Assembly (NCBI RefSeq): GCF_043641665.1
Contig: NC_092193.1
Location: 9,416,501-9,480,500 of the forward strand
Direction of reading: 5' to 3'
Length of the DNA stretch: 64,000 nt
Source of the DNA: Enoplosus armatus
Taxonomy: Eukaryota > Chordata > Actinopteri > Centrarchiformes > Enoplosidae
The notes below the pieces were generated by a model. It had not been told where the DNA came from. It was given only the letters and a program-made list of their open reading frames with translations, and made no database searches. Numbering within the stretch: the first letter of the stretch is position 1; the number at the start of each line of letters is the position of its first letter. Positions 54,420 to 64,000 of the stretch are shown here, one piece after another. The position numbers and the translations under genes are program-made.

Positions 54420-56539
54420 GAAGTTACTGTACGTTGCCATACCGTTTGGTTCAGTTCAGCGGAAGAAAAAAAAGAAAAGGTTCAGCTTGTTGCTCCAGTG
54501 GGAGGGTGAAAACACGAAGGAGGACGGGACAACTATTACATCTCAAACGTAAGCAGTTATCCAAATGGTTAAATGACCAAAAGTAAGTTTTGAAAGTGCA
54601 GGAACGAAGAGGACATAGAGGCAGACGTTACATAGCAATGTAAAAAGGAAAAGAAGTAAAGAAGACAAAACACAAGCAAATGAACGAGATAAATGAATCA
54701 AACCTGTAAACAAAGTTCACTGATACATATGTATGCTGCGTCGGCCTAAGGCCTACATATTTACCTGCATACTACATCTACCAACATAGCCTACATACAT
54801 GACAGCGCACTATATAGGTCTATTAGAAAATTATTATCATTAATAGCGTGCCTGTAAGCTATATTTTCATTTTAAACTACAGATATATGTCTGTACCTGT
54901 ATGAAGTTTCTATGGACACAACTCGTGAAATAGACTGTGGACAGTATTTCTCCCACTTGTGGTTTCTAAGGTTAAAACAACTCCCCCTCTGCTGGCAGAA
55001 ATACAGAACTAATGCAGGAGTTCAGGCTGCAATGTTTGCGTAGGTTGTGCAGAAACCATCTCTACAAAAAAAAGTAAATCTTCAGCCGAAATAAAATGAT
55101 ATAAACATAAAGTGATTTGCGAGACAGCAGGTTCAGTTAACACTTTATTTCGGTGCCATAAAAAGTCAGACTTGCATTGAGCTCATTGGCCTCCAGTTTC
55201 TGTGAGTTTTCATAATAAAAGTTGTAAAACATCGCCCTCTATTGGCTGATGAACACACAGACAGACAGACTTGGAGAGGATTACTGCTGAAAAGACAAAA
55301 AACAAAAACTTTTCACGCTATACTTGGTGTAAACTCACACATTTGAAAGTCCTTACAGTTATTAATGTTATATTATTATTGAAGGATTACATAAACATAA
55401 CAGTTATTATGGAGCAAACACTTTTCTGTATTAGAAAAGACAAGCATTTCTAAAAATAAAAAATAAAAACAGGTAGCATTTGCATCAAGCAAATAAATAA
55501 ATAAAGACAGATAGTTAGACCAATGCTATTCTCCAGGGAGCAACTGTCAGCAGGTCCTAGAAGCATTTCCTGTTCATCATTTGCTCTTTCAGAGAACTAA
55601 CTGCATGTGTGTGACCATGGAAGACGAATAAACAGTCAATGGATGGACTACAATGATGATATTAACTTTTTACCCTTGAGTCTAATCTTATCTTGTCCAG
55701 CACCAAGGTGAGAAAAGAAAACGACAAACAGACACATTACAAAACAATTACAAATATTATTTAAAAATGGTCCCATAGAGGAAGGAGTGTCTCTAGCTTC
55801 AGTTTGTTTTGCAGTTAATTCCTGTAGTAATATGTATAATACTGGAAACCAGTCTCCCCCAGTTCAAAGTTGGTAAGAAGAATTTTTAAAGCTAACTGAT
55901 CCTGTGATCTGGTGTCATGGTTGTTCACTTTCAACTCAACTAAGGATGTTAAATATCTTGGCAGCATGGCCTTCTAAATGAAAACACAGGTATGCTGATG
56001 CCTTCTAGATATCAGTGATGACCATCTGACCTTTTCACATAACTCACAGGGGTGAGAGGGACAGCTGTCTTCGGTCATGAATTGAATGGCACTGTGATGA
56101 ATACTGTGTAGAAAAAAGTGTAGTGTAAAATAAAATACAGAATAGACAATTTACTGTAATTATGGTTCAGAACCAAAATCATCTTTAACCCATATGGATA
56201 ATTTACATTACTCAATAGTATAGAAAAGAACAGAGTGGCCCATTTAGTTATAAACCAGGCAAACCAGTCTGAATAATTTTCATTACTCAATGGAAAGGAA
56301 TAAGCAATTTGATTATGATCCAGAAGCAAGAGCATCTGCAGCCCATGTGGATAATTTCAGTTAGAATAGAATTAAAAAACATTTGAAAACCATAACAATG
56401 AATTTTCATTATTATTTTCATAATATTTTTTTCTGCCTCGGTGGCTTTTCAATGACACCCTATCGTTCACGTTGTAACATTTGGGAACAGCAACATGTTG
56501 CCATTATCAGACTGAACTCTTTGAATGCGCCTCGACAGG
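54420..56539. other. head-to-head gap between greb1l and rock1
   Basis: About 2.1 kb, mostly AT-rich, with no exon seen. It separates the two divergent promoters. Confidence 0.6.
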
Positions 56540-56550
56540 GCGCATGCGCA
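56540..56550. promoter_or_regulatory. rock1: NRF1 site at rock1 promoter
   Basis: GCGCATGCGCA matches the NRF1 palindrome typical of TATA-less housekeeping promoters. It lies 780 bases before the rock1 ATG in a local CpG-containing segment, marking the likely core promoter. Confidence 0.6.
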
Positions 56551-56559
56551 GTGCTTGAC

Positions 56560-57329
56560 ATTTTGAAGTTGCTTCTCCGGGGTGTTTGAACAGGAAGGCG
56601 GACATGTTGGTCAGGCTGTGGGAGAAAATCGGGCACCGTCTGCTGTTTTTTTTCCGAAAACTAACACACATCTAAACCCGGTTTATACGCCTTCGATCTG
56701 AGAGATGAAGCAGTTTGGAAGGGAAACAATGACAATGCACAGGATGCAGCGGAAGGACTGCCGTTACACGTTGTAACGACGTGTTTAAACTGATCGAAAT
56801 TTGGAAGAAGCAGAAGTTTTTTTCCCACCACTTCTACTTTTGAGCTGTCAGATTCTATTGTCGTTTTCTGCAAGGGCCTGGCACAGATATGGGAACGGGC
56901 CTGGACTAACATTCCCACAAACTGTGCTTTTCAAATAGACATTACATTTAAGTTTTAATTGCCTTTTGTGTGGATGCACCAACATTTTAAGCCCTTATCC
57001 TCAGTGGCATCCTGCGGAGGCTGACTAATCTGTCGCCGCATTTATCTTTTGCCACTGAAGTTGTTTGCCACTCATACTGGGAAACCATCTTTCGACTCTG
57101 AAAATGTGGCTTTTGTATATTCAGCGCAACCTTAAACGTTTTATCGTCTGTGAAAGCTTGAGGAGAACGATGTATTTTCTTTGAAGTGCGGTGTAAAGTT
57201 CACGCGAAGAAAGGAACATTTGGCTAGCTAGCTACCGCTGGCTGCTAAAGCTAGCTAGCCAGCCTTCTGCCTCGCCAGTGAGCTGTTTTTGTTCTTAACC
57301 CAACATCGGGACTGAGTTTAACAGCAAAA
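56560..57329 (+). other. rock1: rock1 5' UTR (inferred)
   Basis: Region between the NRF1 site and the ATG, with no intervening splice signal needed. It contains short upstream frames at 56604-56675 and 56705-56776 (23 codons each) and a 13-bp perfect stem at 57221-57261. The transcription start is inferred. Confidence 0.45.
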
Positions 57330-57422
57330 ATGACTGCTCGTGAAAGTTTGGAGGCTCGATTTGAAAAAATCGATGCCATGTTGAAGGATCCAAAGTCAGA
57401 AGTAAACACGGATTGTCTTCTG
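57330..57422 (+). CDS. rock1: rock1 coding exon 1 (Rho-associated kinase 1, N-terminal 31 residues)
   Basis: ROCK1 is the RhoA-activated Ser/Thr kinase that controls actomyosin contractility through myosin light chain and its phosphatase. The exon encodes MTARESLEARFEKIDAMLKD followed by PKSEVNTDCLL, close to the human ROCK1 N-terminus and distinct from ROCK2. It ends in phase 0 at the donor CTG|GTAAGT. The kinase domain and everything after lie beyond the window. The ATG context is AGCAAAAATG. The neighbouring greb1l supports rock1 over rock2, because rock2 neighbours greb1. Confidence 0.92.
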
Positions 57423-60400
57423 GTAAGTTTGTAGCTTGCTAGCTGGCTAGGCAGCTAAGCTAAGCAAGCCAACCATTCGGGGTCAGTCTACTCCTTGGAG
57501 CAGAAATTCTTTCCGAGACCAACAAGTCGTCTCAATTGTCACTGAAGGAATGTGCTGATATTGACGCCAACAGGCCAGTTTGACTCGCACACTTAATCAA
57601 GTTCAAACACCTGTGTGAGATCGTAACGTTATATGTATTAAGGATTTGCGAGAAAAAAAACCCAATCACCAGTTTGAGACTCTTGTGTCCTACATTCAAA
57701 TACTGTATAAACTCACAACCTAAAACAATGAAACTGTAATTGCCAGCAGTAGGATTGGTGTCTTCAACAAAGGAGTCTAACGAATTAAGAAGCAATGCTA
57801 ACTAAAATACACTGACAGATGGCAACCGTGTTTCTGTTCTCCACAATGCAGACACACTTTGTCTGATTATTTTTTCGTTAGGCCAGTTAAAACAAAACGT
57901 GCTATTAAATCTGCTTTGGCTTCCTTGCCACCCACCACACACTGATACTGGTTTGTGGTGTCATTAGTGCACTTTTTAGATCATTAGGAAGTGGGTGTTT
58001 AGGTGTGCTGTTTTATCTAGATTTACTTATCTAAGCTTCATTTGAAGCGATAGGCTGCCTGCAAGCCTGTTGTAACCTGCAGGCCTCCAGCTGCATCAGT
58101 ACACCTGTTGGCTGAAGCCTGCCCTGGCTGCTTCCTGTCTATGGGCGACAACTCATGAAGCGACTCTCATGTCTGAGAAAAGGAGGCGGCTGCTGCCACG
58201 TGCTAAACCCTAAAGCAACACCTTCATAGGTTTTTATTACATGCGGCAATCCCAGGAACTGACTCACCATGGAGTGGATGCCAAGGGGATGTTGTTGTGT
58301 CAAGTGTTTGTTGATATCAGGAGCTCCTCAGCTTGGGTGACAGTGGCACTCAGTGTTTTCACAACGATTTGGCTCTTAGTGACTCATGTCAGCGCTCAGA
58401 TGTAGTGTGATGAAACTAAAATTCGTGTGGGTAATTGGTTGGAAAATATTGGCCTCTGAGTTTCCAGAGACTGACCATGGCTCCTTTGTTTTGTGTTTGC
58501 AGGTATAACTGAGTTTTCACCTAGGGTTCACTGCTTTAACTAGCAAGGGATGACTGGTAGTCCTGTTTCCTCGTATGCAGTAGTTTCATTGTTAATCAAT
58601 CAGGTAGTAATTTCATTATAACTCATTCAGGTGTTGTGCACATACGGTCATACTCTGATTAATGATGCCTGTACTTTGATTGTGCGATATGGGATGTATT
58701 AGCAGACAGACTGACTTGCCAAGCAAAAGAACATCAGGGACACCGTCTGTTTTGGGATGGGGGCTTGTCCTGAAACTCCACCCACACACCCGACTTAGTG
58801 TGTTTTGTGTGTACAGGCTGCTGTAGATAGCTGTCTTTTGAAAAGAAAATTTGCTTAGTCTCTATGACCTCCAATCCTGTTGCAGAAAGAGGCAATTAAA
58901 CTCACCTAAAAGTGCACACGCTCTGCATTTTTAATGGCAAAAAGCTGTGGGGACTGTTCCTGCTGGCAGCCACACACACAAGGGTGTTGTTCCTCTTTTT
59001 TCCCCTTTCTGCAATCTCGCCTGATCAATGAATGGAGGCCTTTTGCTGAGGCTCTCTCTGCCACCATGCAACTCCACCCACAGCTTAATAAAATTCCATG
59101 TTAATCAAATAACCTCTTGTCTTTGACTGGCCTGGAGTTCCCTGTGTGTCCCAAAGCCATTCTGCACGTCTGGAGAGAGTTGAGAGCAGGCAGGCAGGCA
59201 GCTCTGAGGTAGCTGGGTGTGGGCTCTGCTCTCTACCCATAAACCAAAATTATGTGGACTGAAGACTCATGTTTCTGAACGCCATGAATCAGGACATTTA
59301 ACTCATAAAGCAGCCAACATGCATGGCTATGAGTAATAGGTTCCATCAGATTGTACAATGCAAGCCTTTTACTGGCCATGTTTCTGTACCTGAGTCTTGG
59401 GCTGGCATTGCTTTCTCTCTTTAGTATAGCACTGCTGGGATTATACATTTTCCCATGGAAGCCTGGTCTGTTTTGTGTGATGGGTGACATTTGGCCTGCA
59501 CCTTACCACTCAGCCCTGGGCTGTTCTATTGAGCACAGTATTCCAACCCTGTTGCCCTTATCTTCACCCCCTAAATAAATCCTGCTTGGAGAGAAGAGCG
59601 CCTTATCTGGATGGGCTGCCCCCTCCCCAGTCATTGTGCTTTAGGCAGGCTTCTGAGAGCCAATCTGAACAGACAGAATTCCTGACATTGTGATGTGAGA
59701 GCTCACAGACGTTAAGGGTCTGAGCATTGTCCATTTATGTTTTTATGTTGGCAACAATCAATATCTTGCATCAAACAATTTCATCAAATGATATGTTTGA
59801 ATTGAACAAACTCACCTGAGTTGAAATCTCTTTAAGTTAGAATGAAAGAGATGGCGTGTTTGTCGATTTGTGAAAATATTGAGTGGGCCCTTAAGTGGTA
59901 GAGTCTGTTCATTATTTGGTATATTAGAATAGTTGAGATGATAGGTTGGAACTTGTTCTGCAAGGGCTTTGCCTCTATTTGAGATATGTAAAGGCCTCCT
60001 GGCACAGTCTTTGCTCTTACTTTGACACTTGGGGTGCATTAGCTTCCCTGTGTTTTGATCCCTCTTTCATCTGTTATTTGGAATCTGTAATAAGAGTAAT
60101 TACAGGAAACTGCAAGACTAGTAAACCAGAATTGTAGACATTCGATTGACTGTGTGAATGCTGAATGTACATGTTAGGGTGAATGCTCTCATTTTGAAGT
60201 GATTTAGAATATAATTCCTAAATCAACAACACTAGTTGTTAGTAGTTATAGTTAATAGTTCCTGTGGTAGCTTGCTTTGATACAAAAAGGCATAATTAGA
60301 TCTCATCCATTCATATATGTGTTTAAACTTTGACTTGTAGCTATGAGCTAATTTACAGACGCTTGCTTTATTAAATGACTGAGATAATGAATGTGTTAAA

Positions 60401-63400
60401 GTCATATTTGCTGGTTAACACCTGCCAGTATTTGCCACTAAAATTAGATTTCGTCCCACAGCAATATGTATGTTGACTAATTGAAGGAGGTGCTTGTTAT
60501 GTCATTATAGCTAGTTAATGGTGCTGTGTGGCAAAGAAGCTATGGAACAGAAATTGCTAGTGTGAAACATTTTACTTGCTCATGTCAAAAGTTTTTTGTT
60601 CCTTCACCTCCAATTATGGTCCTGTGGCCACAGTTAGAATGTGGCATGTTTTCCATTTCAAACAAAATTCAGCCCAATTCTCAGAGTGTAGGCATTCAAA
60701 AGCTGAACTATCATACAGCAAAACCAGGGTCTACAAATGCTGACCATGAAGAATTTTTGTACAGGAAGAGGGACGGTTTTCAGTCACAACTACCTAAATT
60801 TGACCCTTGGTAATGATTTGTAGAACCATTTTACTGCTGTGCTTCCTAATTGCCTTACATAGTCAATCTGCTAAAGCCCAATTTCAGTAATAACAATCTT
60901 TGTCTTGCCTTGTCTGCATGTAGAATTTCTGCTGTTGTTCTAGCGACCTTTGCCTTTTAATGGACAAACCTTACCTGCAAGGTGTTGTCAGCACTGATAA
61001 TGCAGCAATAGTGAAATTGTATTTGGTTCTAGACAGATCTGAATAGTTTTGACACAAGGAGATGATTGTCAGTCAAGAGTATTTACACTACATGACATTT
61101 TTCCAGTACTTTTTACTTGACATATAAAATCAAATTAGGCCTAATCAGTGTAATTTGCTGTAACTTATTCATTTGAAGCAATGTATAAGGTGACCCATTA
61201 TCATTCGTAGATGGACCAATCTGGTGGATTTCTGTATTTCAGCCTGTTAAGTTGCGTACTGCCTACAGTTTGCTTATGTTGCCCAGCCTTGTTATTGTCT
61301 GATGGTAATGCAGCTGCCAGGAGACACTGATTTGGAAACTCATGCAGGAATCTTGGATGTCGCAGCTTCCTTTAATGCACTCCCATTTTTTGCAAAATGG
61401 TCCCTGCTTACAGTTACTTTTTACCCTGCAAGGCTGATGTACAGTAACTCCGACATTAAGTAAAAAAATGACAACATTTTCTTTGTTGTAGATTATGTAC
61501 TTGTGCGTGTTTCAATTCTCTGTAAGTTGATTTTCGTAACATCCTCCCTGAAAGAGACAAAAGCACTTTAATAATTTCTGATATGCTTTGGAAAATAGAC
61601 AGGAAGTATGTAAACAATATGTAATTTGTAGTTAATTGGCTACAATATGGAAGTCCATTTTTAATGATAAATTACATCTCCTTGAGTTAAAAAACATGTA
61701 TATGTGGTAACGGTTATAGTCAGCATTGGATCCATCCCCATTGTCAGACAGGTTCAGGGCTGTCAGTTGTAAACTGCTCTCCTCAGCTTTTCAGCTATGG
61801 GAACAACAATTGGCTGAGCTATTTGTAGTTCTGCATTCCCTCAACAGACTGATTATGTGCAGGAATGCATACTAAAAAGATCCAGTCTTTTAATAATGGA
61901 ACGCTTTTGCCTTTGATTCACCCATTGAACTTTCCTGTTTGTCTTTAATCTTGTTTCTTAAAGGGCTATAGGCCCAGTTAGTTTGTCCCACTTACAAAGG
62001 ACACTGCAACCCCTGTCCAGTGAAGATGGTCCAAGTGAACAGCGTTGATGTTTTAATAAGATGGTTATTTATTAGGGTGAGGTCAGAAATCCTGGGCAGA
62101 GCAGGCAGGACAGCAGAGTTTTGCTTGAGAATCTAGAGCTCGGTCAGTGGAAACTCGTGAGTGCTCTCCGCTGTTGGAATAACTCAATTATATTTTGACA
62201 TGAAAGCATTTGTGACAGTGATTCTCGCTCACTGGGACCTCATAAGGAAATGGAATGCCCCTGTTTTGCCACCCCTGGGTTCACTGTCACTGCCATTTAT
62301 CCAGTGGAGTTGTTAGATATGCAGTCTTTCTAGGTAAGTGGGATTTCCTGTCAGTAGATATTATATACAGCAGGAGAATGCAAAAGGAGTTTGGGCCAAG
62401 TACTTAGTCTAAAAAACTTTAGTGAATCTCTAAGTGGTAGATTCCAAAGTGTACCACATTAATAAATCCCAGAGCAGATGGATATGTATCCCCTTAGATG
62501 TCCACTTCTATCTGACTGCCTGCACCTGAAAGTTAGCAGTCAGGAAGCAATGTAGTATTTCATGCTTTGAATGGCTCCATTAGTTTGTATGATCACATTT
62601 GTGTTTACACTGGCACGGCCTGCGATGGAACTGCCTTTATTTGCATGGCAAACTGAATGGCTGTCTGCACAATTGCTCACATGTGGAAAGCATATTGTCT
62701 TGAAGAGGTGGCAGAAAAGGAAGTGAGAAGTAGGGCTCGACTCAGGCCAGTCCACATGCCTTGTGCTGGCATGCAGAAAGGGATGATGTGGCTGAGTCTC
62801 CCATGGAAATTGTAACTCAGACTTTAATGTCTGGAAAAGAGCTTGTGTGTTGTGTGTGTGTGGATTTTTCTCCACTAAAGCTTAAAGAAATAATTGCCAT
62901 ATGTAATGTCAACCACTGGCTTGTGCGTTTTGTATAACTATATGTTTTTTTTACATAATTACCACATTTCATTAATAGGGTGATGAGATGGTTTTTCATA
63001 TTATTATTTAGTAATCCTAGGGATGTGTCGCCCTATGACTGAAGCAGCATCAGCAGAAATAGGATAACATGGAGTCCTGCAAGCTCTGATTTGTTTTCCC
63101 AGCGATTTCTTTTCCTAAGACTGCCACATAATGAAACGTAGCCTGTGCACTGCTACCGCCCAGTGCTTAAAATTAAAGAGTTAAATTTTATTTGCTCTGT
63201 TTCTAATAAGGTAGATTACATAGGATATTATGTACATTCCATTTTCATTCCATTTATATTTTCACTTACTTTTAAAATGTGTTAATATTGTCATATGCTC
63301 TTGCCTGGTTGATTCAGCTATACCTGCAGTGAATGAGGCAAGCTCAGAGGCTAAAGGCTAGATCCACATACATTTAGAATTTAGACCCTTTTTGTATTAC

Positions 63401-64000
63401 TATTTATCTGCACTACTGCAGCATTTTTGTTCTGCATTGTGTTGCACAGTTTTATCATTGATGCCTTTTTCCCTTCTGTTTGCCTGGAAAGCAGACAGAA
63501 AGACCTGAGCCCTTGGAAATTTCAGAAGTGTGGCAAAAGTGCTTATCTAGGAACAGTTTCACCTCTGTAAATTACTCTGAATTACTAGCTAAGAAAGAGC
63601 TTTGTCAGTGATCCTGGACCATCAGCCTCATATTTGTTAGTGTAGCCTGGAGCTGATTTTGGGCTGAGCCATATTGGTGCTCTATCTGGCCCAGCTGCAG
63701 AGTGGTCTGATAGCTGAAGCCAGATTGTGACGGATGATGTTTGGTTACTAACCCTCAACCTCGATGATTACAAACCAGTTAGTAGAGCTTACTTGTGTTT
63801 TGTATTTATATATTGAACCAGATGACCCTGCCTGTGTGTGGATAGTGTTTTTAAACATGGAGATGAGCATTCAGGTACACCTTTTGGGTTGGCCAATATG
63901 ACTATATATACTGTGAGAGAATATAGATTTGTATACAGGTAGAGATTTTGGCGTACTGTAAATACTGTGGTAGCTTTTTTTTATTATCTCAGGGTGGCCA
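57423..64000 (+). other. rock1: rock1 intron 1 (5' 6.6 kb)
   Basis: No second rock1 exon and no other gene found on either strand. The sequence is largely unique-looking and AT-rich without large microsatellites. Confidence 0.65.

Noticed and set aside
57423..64000. Search for rock1 exon 2 and intronic microRNA hairpins
   Set aside because: No translation resembling the next ROCK1 segment and no convincing long hairpin was found by eye.

Overview
The window is vertebrate nuclear DNA, almost certainly from a percomorph-like teleost fish. The evidence is spliced genes with GT-AG introns, long CA/GT, CT and poly-G microsatellites, many decayed copies of interspersed repeats familiar from fish genomes, and proteins that align closely with vertebrate families. 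Nothing bacterial (operons, CRISPR, IS elements) is present.

Three protein-coding genes are supported. (1) The 3' part of abhd3 lies on the + strand at 1374-7090: seven coding exons, with the 5' exons outside the window, followed by a 3' UTR of about 2 kb. (2) A complete greb1l lies on the - strand. It has 32 coding exons from the ATG at 32234 down to the stop at 14326 (5841 coding bases, 1946 residues), a 3' UTR to about 12045, and a probable non-coding first exon at about 54283-54410, leaving a 5' intron of about 22 kb. (3) The first coding exon of rock1 is on the + strand (57330-57422), with its promoter and 5' UTR upstream; the rest of the window is rock1 intron 1. In every coding exon the reading frame carries across the predicted splice sites and exon lengths match the codon counts.

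Layout: 1-9160 abhd3; 9161-12040 tail-to-tail intergenic gap, mostly a repeat-like stretch; 12045-54410 greb1l; 54420-56540 head-to-head gap between greb1l and rock1; 56540-64000 rock1 promoter, exon 1 and intron 1. The order abhd3 / greb1l / rock1 and the relative orientations match the human 18q11.2 block, but ESCO1 and SNRPD1, which sit between GREB1L and ABHD3 in human, are not between them here.

The three genes do not form a pathway: ABHD3 is a membrane phospholipase, GREB1L a nuclear regulator and putative glycosyltransferase needed in kidney and ear development, and ROCK1 a RhoA effector kinase. I found no evidence for a wholly new biological system. The most interesting signals concern RNA processing. 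They are a run of 13 consecutive phase-1 symmetric exons in greb1l, a (UG)n tract at the acceptor of one of those exons with complementary (CA)n tracts on both sides, and a large fold-back element in the abhd3 3' UTR.
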